A stretch of 64,000 nucleotides of DNA from Antilocapra americana (GCA_007570785.1 ML661885.1:39707454-39771453); one strand, 5' to 3'. Positions 32,555 through 44,559 are shown, counted from the stretch's first letter. Numbers and translations are program-made. Notes: generated from the sequence alone by a model not told the origin.

Positions 32555-33085
32555 ACTTTTGAAGATTACATACAGCAAAGTGTACAGTTCTTAAGTGTAT
32601 AGTTCAGTGGATTTTTACAAGTGAACACACTTGTACAACCATTACCTGGATCAAGACACAGAACATTATCGGCACCCCAAAAATCTCCCCCATGTTTTTT
32701 TTTCCCCACTGTTACTTCCTGGATTAGTTTTGACTGTTTTAAACTTTATACAACCCAGGTTCTTTGTATCTGGCTTATTTTCCTTTAACAGGGAGGTATA
32801 ACCGTGTTGTTGCTTATAATGATAGCTCCTTCCCTCTGAATGCTGCGTAGTAGTCCATTGTAGAAGTCGGCCACACATTATGTATCTACTATTAATAAGC
32901 ATTTGGATTCTTTCCAGTTTTAGAAACAGGTGCACTGAGCATTCTTGAACTGTACCTTTTGCTGTACAAAAACGTATTTGTACTTCTATTGAACATATAC
33001 TAAGAGTGGAATTGTGAGATTATAACGTAGGTGACTAGTTTTCTACAGTGGTTATATCAGTTTATCCTCCAGTAGCATATGTGAG
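32555..33085 (-). mobile_element. Ancient L1M fragment in ZNF706 intron 1
   Basis: TAGTTCAGTGGATTTTTACA, TGTACAACCATTACCTGG, GTAGTAGTCCATTG and CATATACTAAGAGTGGAATT follow reversed L1M order, diverged. It ends about 115 bases before the ATG exon. Confidence 0.7.
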
Positions 33086-33200
33086 AATTTGAAAACCCAT
33101 ACATTTTGATTGGCAAGTATTTCTATGAAACAGCTGTCCGGTTCTTGGGGTGTTATCATACTAAGATTTCACTCTAATGTCTCAACTTCTGTTTTCAGAT

Positions 33201-33335
33201 ATGGCTCGTGGACAGCAGAAGATTCAGTCTCAGCAGAAAAATGCCAAAAAGCAAGCTGGACAAAAGAAGAAACAAGGACATGATCAGAAGGCTGCTGCCA
33301 AAGCTGCCTTAATATATACCTGCACTGTCTGTAGG
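33201..33335 (+). CDS. ZNF706: ZNF706 coding exon 2 (residues 1-45)
   Basis: Acceptor AG is at 33197-33198, so only two bases (AT) precede the ATG at 33201. The exon encodes the basic N-terminus and the first cysteine pair of the finger, and ends at 33335 before GTAAGG. A CTC/T-rich tract precedes the acceptor. Confidence 0.95.
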
Positions 33336-35939
33336 GTAAGGGGAATTGAAAGACATAGCTTCCTACAGCCATAGCACCCTGAACATGCCCAGTCTTACCT
33401 TAAAGACATAGCTCTCTCATGGACAGTTCTTTCATTAAAGATTGGTTGGTATAGGTTCAAATTTTGCAAACATAGCAAAATAAATGCTTTACTTGAAATA
33501 GATTTGAGAGGTGGTTGTGTTAGGAACCCATCTTCATTCTTTTATTTAGTGATTATATATGTGTGTGTGTGTGTGTGTGTGTCTGTTTTGTCTGTGCCTT
33601 GAGGCACATAAGAATCTTAGTCCCCTGACTAGGTTTTGAATCTGTGTCCCCTGTAGTAGACGCACAGAGTCCTCTTAACTGCTGAACAGCCTTAGAACTC
33701 CCAACAGTTGTATTTTTGGAATACCTCCTCTGGCCAGACTCCGTTCTCTTGGTGTTACTGAGAAGGAATGAACAAAGCAAAAGCCCTTTCCTCATGGAGA
33801 AAAAAGATGTCTTCTTAAGGGCAAATAATACACTTTGAACTTCATAAGCAAAGTCAGATTTCTATTCTTAATTTAGAGCTATGTAAGACACCTCTGGTTA
33901 TATACTTGGCTTTTTTTGTTTTTTTTCCTTTGCTAAATTTGTAGTTATGTCTACAAAACTAGAGTATGTTCACATTGAGGGCTTTTACTAGCATTAATGT
34001 GTTTTGTTAGATTGAAGAATAATCATGACAGCTGCTGTTGAGTGCTTACAAGGTGCCAGATACTGAGCCACATGTTTTACATGTTTGCGTCCATTAATCA
34101 CACAACTCCTCTGTGGCATAAAGTTTTATTCTTATTTTACAGAAGAGTAAATTGAGTCATGGGGAGTTAAATAACTTGTGCTGGGTCACCCAGCTAGTAT
34201 GTTGGAGAGCTGGAATCTGAACCCTGGAGGTCCACCTCTGGAGCCCACCTTCTGAACCACTATACCACACTGCCACAAAGAAGTTTTTTTTTAAATTCCA
34301 AGCCACGGTCTTTTTTTTTTTTTTGCCTGTTTAAGCTCACCACTCTTTTTTTTTCCTCTTAATATTTTTATTTTTGGCTGCAACGGGTTTTTGTTGCTGC
34401 TAGTGGACTTTCTCTAGTTGTGGCAACCGGGGGCTTCTCTGCAGGCTTCTCATTGTGGTGGCTTTTCTTGTTGGGGAGCGGTTCTAGGACACGGGCTTCA
34501 GTAGTTGCAGCGATCAGGCATAGCAGTTGTTGATTGCAGGCCCTCGTGTGTGCGTGTTCAGTACTTGAGATTCATGGGCTCTAGAGCTTGGACTTAGTTG
34601 CTCCACAGCGTGTGGAATCTTCCCAGACCAGGGATTGAACCTGTGTCCCCTGTATTGGCAGGTAGATTCTTATCCACTGTGCCACCAGAGAAGTCCCCTA
34701 AGGTCAGCACCCTTGAAGTTAGTGAATAAAAGTGCCAAAGGAAAAGTGCATGGTGAGGTTGTTCATGTATGTTTCCCTGTATGTCTGGGTAGAATTGGTA
34801 GTATGGATGGGAAGTGGCTCAGATGCTTAGTTGTATCTGACTCTTTGTGACCCAATGGACTTTAACCTGCTCGGCCTCTGTGTCCATGGGATTCTGCAGG
34901 CAAGAATACTGGAGAGGGGGCGTCATTTCCTCCATCAAGGGATTTTCCCAACCCAGGGATCAGACCCATGTCTCTTACATCTCCTGCTTGGCAGGCAGAT
35001 TCTTTACCACTGTGCCACCTGGGAAGCCTGTGGTTGGGAAGGGATATGGATAAGACTTTATGGATTTCTGGACTAAAGTTAATCATTTATTGAAGTCATT
35101 GCCAGTGAAAGAATTCCCAACTCGTTAAAAGTTCTCATTAAGAGAAGAAATCTGTTACATTAAATAACTTGTTTTTATTGAGATTTGATGTACACAAAAT
35201 AATGAGATTGAGCAGGCTTCAGATTCTGTTTGGAAAGAGACAAGCTAAAAGTAAATTTCACTAAATTACTAACGAAAAAATACTTTGACCTAAAAATACT
35301 AGAGTATCTCATATAGAACTCAAAACAACAAAAAATGTTTGTTTAATGTTTTATCTAATGTGCTCAAAGAATAAATAATTGAATGTCCTTGTCCAGGTAA
35401 GTCAGTATAGTGTAGTATTTGAAGTCTGAAGTACCTAGCACTAAGTTAAACAAATTAAAGGTAATGGACAAATTAAACTGTAGGTTTTAGTTTGCTTAGT
35501 ACATAAAATGAGGGTAGTAGGAACTGACTTAAGATTACTAGAAGATTCTGTGAGAAGTTTGGTAACAATGCTTAACATAATATGTCCAGTAAATGTTATC
35601 TGTTTTTTGCTGTTAATCGGGTAATATTCTGTGTGACCCATCCCTTTTTTTATATGTGACATGTGGGATATGCTACCAATTTCTTTGCTACAAAGTCCTT
35701 TTTCATCTATCAGCCAGTAAGTTAAAGGAATTTAAAAGTGTTTTGCAGTAGTTGTTAATCATGAGCAGGCTTAGGATTTTAAAAACAGACTTATTTCATG
35801 AATCAGGTCTAACTCTTCTTTTTTGCACAATTTTTAAAATTAGACACAAATGCCAGACCCTAAGACCTTCAAGCAGCACTTTGAGAGCAAGCATCCTAAG
35901 ACTCCACTTCCTCCAGAATTAGCTGATGTTCAGGCCTAA
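33201..35939 (+). CDS. ZNF706: Zinc finger protein 706 (spliced CDS 33201-33335 + 35844-35939)
   Basis: Joining the two segments gives a 76-residue protein, the full family length, beginning MARGQQKIQSQQ and ending PELADVQA. Residues 1-35 are rich in Gln, Lys and Ala and resemble the SERF/4F5 N-terminal domain. Residues 41-62 form one C2H2 finger, C41-X2-C44-X12-H57-X4-H62, with all four zinc ligands present. The intron falls exactly between R45 and T46, inside the finger, in phase 0. Known for the family: a small, highly conserved nuclear protein described as a repressor that helps embryonic stem cells leave self-renewal (KLF4 repression), with reported nucleic-acid/G-quadruplex binding. With exon 1 spliced in, the start context has G at -3 and G at +4, a strong Kozak match, and exon 1 holds no upstream ATG. 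No frameshift or stop was seen, so the copy is intact. An unspliced reading would run past the donor into VRG... and stop, so splicing is required. Confidence 0.96.
33560..33582. repeat. (GT)n microsatellite in ZNF706 intron 2
   Basis: About 11 perfect GT units abutting a reversed CHR SINE. Confidence 0.95.
33583..33702 (-). mobile_element. CHR-type SINE in ZNF706 intron 2
   Basis: TCCCCTGACTAGGTTTTGAA and GAGTCCTCTTAACTGCTGAA are reversed box-B and head, diverged. Confidence 0.75.
34020..34275 (-). mobile_element. MIR SINE in ZNF706 intron 2
   Basis: GTGCTTACAAGGTGCCAGAT, CTTATTTTACAGAAGAGTAA, GGTCACCCAGCTAGTATG and ACCACTATACCACACTG follow the reversed MIR consensus over almost its full length. 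Confidence 0.88.
34358..34698 (-). mobile_element. CHR-2/ART2-type SINE in ZNF706 intron 2
   Basis: Starts in reversed poly-T, TATTTTTGGCTGCAACGGG, passes CACGGGCTTCAGTAGTTGCA, CTTAGTTGCTCCACAGCGTG and ends GCCACCAGAGAAGTCCC. The full 340-base form. Confidence 0.9.
34815..35030 (-). mobile_element. Bov-tA-type SINE in ZNF706 intron 2
   Basis: Complete reversed element. TGGATGGGAAG (34804-34814) and TGGTTGGGAAG (35031-35041) flank it with one mismatch. Confidence 0.92.
35844..35939 (+). CDS. ZNF706: ZNF706 coding exon 3 (residues 46-76 and stop)
   Basis: The exon opens with ACA CAA ATG (TQM) after the acceptor AG at 35842-35843. It carries the finger histidines (HFESKH) and the conserved tail PKTPLPPELADVQA, with TAA at 35937-35939. 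The polypyrimidine tract upstream (TTTTTTGCACAATTTTTAAAATTAG, in part) is weak but usable. Confidence 0.95.
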   Translation, partial: TQMPDPKTFKQHFESKHPKTPLPPELADVQA

Positions 35940-36628
35940 AGTTGTTTACAGGTAATTGACATTTTCTTTTGTTAATGTCAGGTTGTATATAAGAGGAGAA
36001 TTATCTTCTGTGATTGTAAAATTGATTTCTGTCTTCTAGCTGAGACTTCATTATTGCCCTGTTTTAAACTGAACTTTGCAGTTGTTAGAAGTCCATCTCC
36101 CCAGACCATATGCTTTTAATGCCTTTGAAACATTCAAGTTTTTACCACTGTAGCCAAAAATGGGATGAGGTGATGCTGGCCAACTCTAGTCCAAGAATGG
36201 AAGAGTTTTCATCTTAAAGAAAATAACTATTATAAAGGTATTTGAGGATCTTGCTCCCAGAAATGATGCAGACCATAGTCTGTGAGTGCTTTTTTTGTTG
36301 GTATTTGACATAGAGTGCTTAGCGCAGAGTACATTAAAATATAAGGTAGGATGTAGGCATTCAGTATGAACTGGACAGTCACTTGAAAATAATCAGTTTG
36401 TACTTTCTGTGTGGTTGGATTTTTTTTCCTAAATGGTGGTGATGGTATATGTATGAGAATTATTTCTTTTTATATTCATCAAAGATCTGTTTATAAAACT
36501 TAGTTGACAGATCTATCAGGCTAGCTTCATAGCTTAGGCATGTTGTGCTTTTTTTTAAAGACACTTGAAATACATATAAATCATATTTATGTAATGCTTA
36601 CATTCACTGAACATCTTCTGTTTTGTAG

Positions 36629-36930
36629 GTGAATACGTGACACCTTTGACTCTTCTACTGTCTCAGACCTTAGGTAACAAACCTGCAGCTGCTTTTCTAA
36701 CAAACTGTTGATCAGCAAAAATAAAGGGGCTACAGAAACACTCGTTTTTATGCTGTTCCCTTTTGGGCTTCATGCAAAGACAATTCTGTGTAAATGTACA
36801 GTTGACTCTGATTTGGAAATCTGGAAATCAGTCCATCCTTGTTATAAAAAATTTTTTTACAATTGTAATTATATTGATGTTCATATTGTGTAAAATAACT
36901 CATTTAATAAAGTAGTACTTTGATTTTACA
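36629..36930 (+). other. ZNF706: ZNF706 3' UTR terminal exon
   Basis: Acceptor TTTTGTAG ends at 36628 and the exon begins GTGAATACGTGACACC. A further AATAAA lies at 36720-36725 and the main one at 36906-36911. The exon has no conserved reading frame. It is joined to exon 3 after a 677-base intron that starts 12 bases past the stop codon. Confidence 0.8.
36906..36911 (+). terminator. ZNF706: AATAAA polyadenylation signal of ZNF706
   Basis: AATAAA is followed about 18-22 bases later by a TTTTACAACA cleavage-like context. Genomic sequence afterwards (ATAAATGGTTTTAG...) is unremarkable. Alternative hexamers downstream at 38383, 38659 and 39647 could support longer isoforms. Confidence 0.75.
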
Positions 36931-39900
36931 ACATCACAGGATAAATGGTTTTAGAAATTCTGTTCTTTCTACATTATTTGCCTTATAAAAATCTAATGAA
37001 TTCATCAGCTGAAATTGCAAGCGCAGTTCTTAGGTCCTTTTCTCAGTTCAGGGGCAGGTTCATAGTTATACCAGAGCAGACTCATTCATTAATTTGTGCA
37101 CAGGATTTTATTGGCAGTTGCTGACCTAGGTGAAGAATGACTTACCTGCTGCCTTAGTATATTGCAACCGTGTCATTTTTCCCTCTTCCTGTGATTGAAG
37201 TTAGACTATTTCAGCTTGCTCTGTGACCTGGCTATACCTGCCAGCCAGGGATAGCCTGTAGAGAACTGATATATTCTTCAGATTGGTTGGATTGTCAGTG
37301 AGCCCTTCTGAAAAATTATATTCTAAAGTATATGCCAGAGTGAAATAAGCTACCTGTTGTGTAATATAAAATGTGATGGAACATATGTGAACTGGTAAAG
37401 CGCTATCTTTTATAAATTATACTTGATTCTTTGAAAATTCTTTTTAAGTTCTTTGATTTGAAATTGAAGTTCGTAATTTTTGAAGGGATTTTTGGAATTT
37501 AATAACAATTTGGCCAATTTATGAATGGATTTTGCAGTAATGGAAGGATTGGAATGACTTGTGGCTGGGTTCATTCCCAGAACCGTCTCCTTTCTTTCCT
37601 TTTTAAGTGAATAGTTGATTTTAGGAGTTTACTTTGTGCTGGTTCCTAAAATCAAAGACTGTATAGTATGACTTCCATGTGAACTAGAAAAGTATTAAAA
37701 TAGGCCAATATCCACATTTTTTTTTTTTTTGACTCTTAAGGATGGGGAAGCGGGTTGGTTCCGATGAATGCGATAAATCCTACCCAATTAAAAAAGACTA
37801 ATTTTAGATTTCTTCTAATTTGCTTTGCCAACTGTTAATACTAAGTAAAACCGCTGTAACTCAGTTTAAATTTTAAAGTTGATTTAATAGGAAGAACATG
37901 CAAATATTTACTGGTATTGCCTAGAGCCGCAAATCTAATCCTGTGGATTGATTACAAAATGCATTCCCTCTTTCTGCTGTAACTCATCACTGCATTTGTT
38001 TTATAGCTGTGCATTTTCTGCCCACCTTGTTTGTCTTCAGTGTAAGATTAAGATAAGATATTTCCAAGGAAAAGCTTCAGTGGTGATAGTTTCTTAGCAA
38101 CTCCTATTCTTATACATACTCTTATTTAAAGTAGTCATTTTTTCCATGTACTTAATTTCCTCAGTTTCAGATTTATTATCTGTTAGTTCCAAGTATGTTG
38201 GTTACCAGAACATTAGAATTTGCCCACTTGCTTACAGTGGGTATTACAGAAGTTATGGTTAAATAACAATTTAAAAGTTTTTAAAAGTACTTTGAGCATA
38301 TGTATGTTTATGTTAGTAACAGATCATTTACAAACCTTTTACAAGTTTTTTTTTTTAATTTGCTTTATTGACTGTAATTCAGAATAAAAGCTTTATGTTC
38401 TTGTGTTTAACCCTTTTTTATAAGCAGCTGAAGACACCATATTTAACTAGATCTCAGTGACAGGGAAATAGCTCTATTGATGGTGAATAAGACATTCTTA
38501 TACTTCAATGTGAGGATTATTAGTGCAGTCCCCCTTTTTTTGTGTTTGGCTTAAATCTACTAGAAGGGGGAGATTTTAAACATCTTCATTATTTAATTTG
38601 AAGATTCTTTAACAGAGTACAGTTCGTTATAAAACTATTACGGTGTCTTCGAAGACTTAATAAAATACACAGAATTGCTCCTATTGTATTCTGTATTACC
38701 ATTAGTTGCCAAAAGGAATGGGGTTAAGATTAAACTTGTTTCCATTCTCTTATGGATCTACATCCCCATGTTTAACTGACACATTGGGGGCTCAGTTGTG
38801 TGCTGTAAAGTCTTATTAAAGAAGATATTAAAGAAAACTAAACTAGTCTAATTTCTTCTACATTTTAGGAGGTTTTTATATTGCCTCTTAGTTTAAAAAA
38901 ATTTTTTTTCAACTCAGAATTGTCTCTTTGAGTGTAGAATAGGTAGTTCTAAGGGTGACAGGAGATTTCTTTCATTTCTCAGTGTTTTCCCTTTATCTAT
39001 TTGGGATCTATAGGATACTTAAGAAAAGGAAAAAAACCTTGCTTAGAACCTTACTGCATTGAATTAGTGGAGGAAATAATCGACTATTAATATGAAAATA
39101 ATACTAAAACAGAAAATGCTTAGATTAGTTAATTAAATTGGATAAGTCCTTAAAGACTCAGATTTGAGATAATACTTTTTGTTTTGTTAAGCTACTGTAT
39201 AGCTGATTAATCACATCATAATTAAAACCTGAGATGTATGTAGTATAAATAAGGTAGACTTTACCAGCATTACTATTTTACCCCTCCAAAACCTTTTTTT
39301 TCATTTTATAAGTATGTGGATTGTACTGCACCTGTTTTAAAATGTGGTCAATATAGAGGCCTTTTTCTATAATACAGTGACCCACCACAGTCTAAACTAT
39401 AACTGAAATATCATCTTTAAACCTCTGTTTCTACATTAACTCATTTGTGCTAGAATTTTCATTTTGGGGGCAGTTTTTGGTATGGTTTAGTTTTGGTCAG
39501 AGAATATACTTTTTAGAGTGTATCACAATGAGGATCAACACTAGGGGGTTGTATTTACTGTGACTTTACATTCTGAGATCTTTCAAGCTAGCTTAATTTT
39601 ATCTGTTAAAGTTTCAGAAAGCTCTTTACTCCCAGTGTAAAGATTTAATAAAACATTGATCTATTTGGCTGAGAAAATAGATGTTTTATTAATGAAAATA
39701 CAACTTGTCTTTATTAATTAATATGGATTACATATTGAACTGAAAATTAAATGTCTTCTATTTTGAATGTTCTTTGGCTACACTGTTTACTAAATTACCA
39801 TCTTTTGGGAGTTTTTTAACTTATTGTTTAGTTCCAATTTTTTGTATATAATACAGCTCCAAATTTAAAATCTACTCATAGACTGACTTCTATTTATATC

Positions 39901-40352
39901 CATAAGGGTATAGCTATATTGTGAAGTAATTTTGTTAAAATCATATTCCTTTCTAGTCATCTTTTAATTTATACAGTATCATTGTTTCTTACATGATATT
40001 AATAATAGCTTAGGGTCTGGTAGACAGAAGTATTTCACTTTATCACCTCTTGGGTTGTAAGATTCAGAATGGGACCTGCATTTTGAATTCTAATTTATTA
40101 AAATTTTAATTAAGAAATAGGCCATCATCATATTTCCTCTAACAATGTTAAGTGTTTCTCACAATGAGATCTATAGCTAAGGTGACCATCTCTGGTTTGC
40201 CAAAGACACCACTTTGGCTTAAATTTTGGTTTAATTTTAATTGATATTCAATATCAAAGTAATATTATATGTAATCTACTTCTACTTCTAATATTGCCCC
40301 CTTCACTCATATCAGTTTATAAGGTCACTGTGTAAGACAACTGAAGTACTTT
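36931..40352. other. Repeat-poor AT-rich tract downstream of ZNF706
   Basis: About 3.4 kb in which I recognise no SINE, LINE or LTR, unlike every other interval of this size. AATAAA hexamers lie at 38383, 38659 and 39647; the first is followed by a T/G-rich stretch. It could be an extended 3' UTR, a non-coding transcript, or simply unique sequence. No credible protein frame. Confidence 0.55.
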
Positions 40353-40465
40353 TTTTGGCCACGTCCCCACAGCTTGTGGCATCTTGGTTACCTGACCAGG
40401 CGTTGAACCTAGGCCTACAGTGGTGAAAGCACTGAGTCCTAACAACTGGGACCACCGGGGAATGC
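40353..40465 (-). mobile_element. CHR-type SINE fragment
   Basis: CTTGGTTACCTGACCAGGCG and GACCACCGGGGAATGCC are reversed box-B and head. Confidence 0.8.
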
Positions 40466-40949
40466 CTTGAAGTGCTTTTTGTAAATATTAAGTTTATTTT
40501 ATTTTTTTAAATGGCTATGGTACCCAGAAATTCTTACTTGTTAAATGGGAATGTGGGGTACTGGCAAGGTCTGTCTTTCAAAGGCCTTGAATCTATTTTA
40601 TTTAATTATTTAAATATATCCTACTGAGACTTAAATATCTGATAAAATTAACTAGCTTTTAAAGCTCAGAAATGCCTTTATTCACAAACGTTCATATAAA
40701 CTTTATATTGTTTGTACCATATTATTAACACTTGACTCCTGCTCATCCTTTGATTCAAAGGACTTAGGAGAAATGGCCAGATGGGTTAAGAGGTACTGCC
40801 TGTTATACAGAACACTTGTACTGAGGAAGGAAGGGAAGTCTGTAGCATTGGCTGCAAGTCAGACATCCTCTGGGCTAACATTGAAAACTTCTGATTTTGA
40901 TATAGGATGCTTCCACATGTTATTTGATCTGGATCTGTGAATTTTTTTT

Positions 40950-41058
40950 TTTTTCTTCTTCGTAGTAAAGGTTTATTCAGGGAAGAAACATTCCATACAT
41001 AGAATGTGGGCCATATCGGAAGGCAGGAGAGGCAAAAGCAGCCTCTGAAATTTTTTAT
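40950..41058 (-). mobile_element. Probable LTR-like repeat fragment
   Basis: GGTTTATTCAGGGAAGAAAC and AGAATGTGGGCCATATCGGA parallel the segment at 26985-27210. Confidence 0.35.
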
Positions 41059-41059
41059 A

Positions 41060-42010
41060 AACTCTTAATTTGGGGATACTTTAGAAGTTACAAAGGTAGT
41101 ACTGGAAAGTTCTTCTATCCCTTCACCCAATTTCACTTTACCCTAATATAATCTTACATTATTTTCTCTGTCAAAACTAAGAAACCATCGCTGGTATGTT
41201 ATCAGCTGCAGTTTATCTGTAATATCCTTCTGTGTTCCAAGACCCAGTCCAGAATACCACATTGTATTTGGTTATTTCGTCTTGGTCTCTTGTGGCCTGT
41301 GATTGTTTCTCAATCTTTGCCTTATTCTTTATGACCTTCACAGTTTGAGGTGCATGCAGGTATATTGTGGAATGTCCCTCAGGTTGAATTGGTCTTTTTT
41401 CTTGTGGTTACATTGGGCTAACAGGTGTTTGGGAAGAAAACCACAAAGGTGAAGTGCCCTTCGCCTGTCATCTTGGAGATGAATGATCCCCACATGACAT
41501 CACTGGTGATGTTAACCTCTGTCCCTTGGTTAAGGTGCTGTGGGTCAGGTTTCTCTACTGGAAAAGCACCATTTTTTTCTTTGCATATGCTGTCTTTTTA
41601 AGTACTGGGATGTCCAGCCCTTACTCAAGGGGAGTGGGGATTTAGCTCCACCTGCTGGAGGGGAAAATATGTACATTTGAAATTCTTCTGTAAGGAGGAT
41701 TTGTTCTCCATATTTGTTTATTCAGTCATTTATTTATATTCCATATGGACTCAGTACTCTTATTTTGTTATTTATATTATTCTGGTTTTGGCCATCGGGA
41801 GTTCTTTCACATTGTCTCACATGTCCCTTTGATATGCCCCATTCCTTTTTGAGAACTTCCTTATTACTGTGGGAAGCTCCGGGCTAATCCTGTGTGTTCC
41901 CTGCACCAGTCCTGGAAAGGAACTATTTCTCCAAAGAGACCTGATTTCTTTTATCGGAGAATGGTATTTAGAAACCAGTATCTAAGCACTGGGTATGAGG
42001 GATTTTGTTT
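41060..42010. mobile_element. Ancient L1-like interspersed repeat
   Basis: CTAACAGGTGTTTGGGAAGA, GGTCAGGTTTCTCTACTGG, GGAGTGGGGATTTAGCTCCA, TTTGGCCATCGGGAGTTC and TTTTATCGGAGAATGGTATT match in order a long mammal-wide non-coding repeat I recall as L1M-related. Orientation not assigned. Confidence 0.65.
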
Positions 42011-42256
42011 TTATTTATGAAATGTTGGACTGTTTTCTACCATTAATATTATCTGAGTTGTGGGGAAGAAAAGTACTGTTCTCCCAGATCCTTAGACAGT
42101 GAACTGTGAGTGAGTAGTTTTCAAAACTGCACATTATGAAGTGTGCTCTTTAAAAAGTTTTTGTCGTTTTATTTTTTGTTGTCTGTTTCTTAAAGCATTC
42201 TGTTACTGGCATTTGTTGAGAGTAATATATGTGAAGATGTTTTATAAACTGTAAAG

Positions 42257-42376
42257 TGTTAGTCACTGAGTCATGGCCAACTCCCTGTGACCCCAGGGAC
42301 TGTAGCCCTCCAGGCTCCTCTGTCCATGGGATTCTCCAGGCAGGAATACTGTAGTGGGTTGCTATTCCCTTCTCTG
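42257..42376 (-). mobile_element. Bov-tA-type SINE, truncated, with 14-bp target-site duplication
   Basis: Only the BovB-derived half is present. TATAAACTGTAAAG (42243-42256) and TATAAATTGTAAAG (42377-42390) flank it with one mismatch. Confidence 0.93.
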
Positions 42377-42390
42377 TATAAATTGTAAAG

Positions 42391-43388
42391 CATTATATAA
42401 AAGCGATGAATCATTATGAAAATGTAACAAAGTTCCCTAATCTTTAGAAATTAAAATTAGTTTTAAGGGATATCATATTTATATAATTTTAGGCTATATT
42501 AAGTGCTTTGCCTGTCTTAGAGACAGTAATGTCTACGGGAATATATAGGAAGGAGATGGTGTGTGGGTTGGAGAGGTTGATCTGTGCTGGGGGGGAGGAG
42601 TGAATGGGGGAAGCAAAGTGAAGGTGGCTGAGTGAGCTCAGGGAAGTACATAAAGTTTCTTTTGACAGAAAGTGAGTAGGCAACCAGAGCACAAGACTTG
42701 TGAATGAGAGCCTTTGAGTCCACAGCCCAGAGTGGGGAACAGGCATTCGAAGGGGAGCGGATTGTGCGATGCACATACCCTGCAGTGAATAGTTCATTTT
42801 ACTCCCAACACCATGGGGGCCCTTTCAGGGTTTGAGGACAGGGAAGTGACATGTTCCTAGGATTAATATTCAACAGTGAGATATGGTGTTGGTACTGTTT
42901 TGATAGAGATCTTTTTACAACCTCTTGCACTTTCCCTGTCCATAACTGAACTTGGGATTATTCGGTGTCATAAGAATGCAGAATTACAGGTAGGATTTTG
43001 CTCTGCTATAGTGCAGTGGTACTGTGAAGATCCAGAAACCTGTGTTTAGGGAAGTTTGCCTCTGCTCTAAATGGTCTCAGACTACAGCAAGTCTGTGTTA
43101 TTTGTTGTCTTCTTCACTATAAAAGTAATACATTTTCATTATCTGTTGAATTCCAGGGAATATAGTAAAGTTGAATATTAAAACATCGTTACAGAAACTT
43201 TTTGGTGAATATTCTGTCTCACATATACACATATGTATCTGTGCATACATGGCAAATATATTTTTTTAAGTTAATACACTTTCATGTCATTCTTTGCATA
43301 CTATGTTTTTTGTACTATGCCATTTCACTAACATTATAACAAGTGGAATTTTCTTCATATAAAGTTTGTAAGTGAATTTTTGTGGAGT
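42391..43388. other. Intergenic, nothing recognised
   Basis: No supported gene. Overlapping - strand frames at 42489-42797 lack domains. Confidence 0.5.
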
Positions 43389-43541
43389 CAGTCCCTAGGT
43401 TCGAAAGATCCCTTGGAGGAGGGCATGACAACCCACTCCAGTATTCTTGCCTGGATAATTCCATGGGCAGAGGAGCCCAGCGGGCTACAGTTCATGGGGT
43501 CACAAAGAGTCGGACATGACTGAGTGACTGAGCATGCAGCA
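43389..43541 (+). mobile_element. Bov-tA-type SINE, 5'-truncated
   Basis: CCCTTGGAGGAGGGCATGAC to GGACATGACTGAGTGACTGA. Confidence 0.9.
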
Positions 43542-44289
43542 TAATGATCCATAGGGTGGATTTGCTATAGGTTTTTTTTGTCATATAATAATTCCCCTGT
43601 TGTTGGTCATTTAGATCTTCTCAAATTTATGCAGAAGGCTTTGTTTCCACATTTAGAATTCATCATAAACTTTAAAGCTCATGCAAGGAGATAGGTCATG
43701 AGATTCTGAAGAATGTGTTGTATTTTATTAAAATAGAAGATGAGAACCTGAGCAGAAGACTGGTAGCATAGGGGAACGGGAGCATGTTATACTTGACCTT
43801 GAATATTATTGCATCACCTTTTTGAATACTAGCACTCTTCCTTGAATTTGGTGGCTTAAGTATAGTGTATTTCCTTAATTCGTAGTGGAACTTGAGCATC
43901 TTAATTATATAAAGTACAAAAGTTATAGGATCTGTCTACACTACTTGCTGGACATCTTAACAGATTAAGTGTAAAACCACAGTTTGCATATGAGGCATAT
44001 TTTTTCTTCAAGGGTGATGAAATTTGCTTGATTTATTGATACCTGCCTGTTACAAAGAAAAGGACAGTAACTTTTATTATGTGAATTCAATTTACAGTAA
44101 CAAAATAGACTTTTGTGTTTCTAGATCTTTTTAGATTTCTCATAAAAATAGAGAAATAGATTTCTCAACCAAATAGACTGTATTTAAGCCTGGCTTTGAG
44201 TAGCCAGAAGTATTTATGATAGGAACAGAGTTCCTTAAATAGAACAAGAGGTTGTTTAAAGCTGTACTTGAATGACCCAGTGAGAAAAA
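43542..44289. other. Intergenic, nothing recognised
   Basis: AT-rich, no supported feature. Confidence 0.5.
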
Positions 44290-44495
44290 GGACAACATCC
44301 AGGTTCAAATTTGGCTCTGCTTTTCCCTAGCTGAGTGAACTTGAACAGGTCACTTCACCTTTCTGAGCTACGGAATCTTCGGTCTCCTTACAAAATGTCG
44401 AGACCTAATAACCGACCTCAGAGAATTGTTCTGACTTAAGGAGTGAGTGATATCCCCTTCCAGTCCCTGGTGCTGAGCACTGGTGCTCAGTAATT
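44290..44495 (+). mobile_element. MIR SINE remnant
   Basis: CCAGGTTCAAATTTGGCTCT, GTGAACTTGAACAGGTCAC, CACTTCACCTTTCTGAGC and a late GTGCTCAGTAA segment. Confidence 0.8.
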
Positions 44496-44559
44496 TAGCT
44501 TTCCTCTCCTCCTCTCCCTTTCCCCTGCCCTTCTACTGAAATACAGTAGATGTGTCTCA

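Larger units (their letters stand above)
29690..36930 (+). other. ZNF706: ZNF706 transcription unit (four-exon model)
   Basis: The gene model is built from splice signals and the protein match. Exon 1 (non-coding) ends at 29912 at a CCCGG|GTGAGC donor. Exon 2 is 33199-33335, bounded by a TTTTCAG acceptor and an AGG|GTAAGG donor. Exon 3 is 35844-35951, bounded by an AATTAG acceptor and an ACAG|GTAATT donor. Exon 4 is 36629 to about 36930, after a TTTTGTAG acceptor. Introns are about 3.29, 2.51 and 0.68 kb. The intron phases are directly consistent: 45 codons plus 31 codons plus stop. The transcription start is inferred from the promoter motif cluster and is uncertain by perhaps 100 bases. All transposon copies inside the gene lie in introns. 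Confidence 0.9.

Noticed and set aside
33177..33374. Longer ZNF706 start at 33177 and read-through into intron 2
   Set aside because: 33177-33198 is the intron 1 polypyrimidine tract and acceptor, and the frame past 33335 loses the finger histidines. The spliced model restores the full family length.
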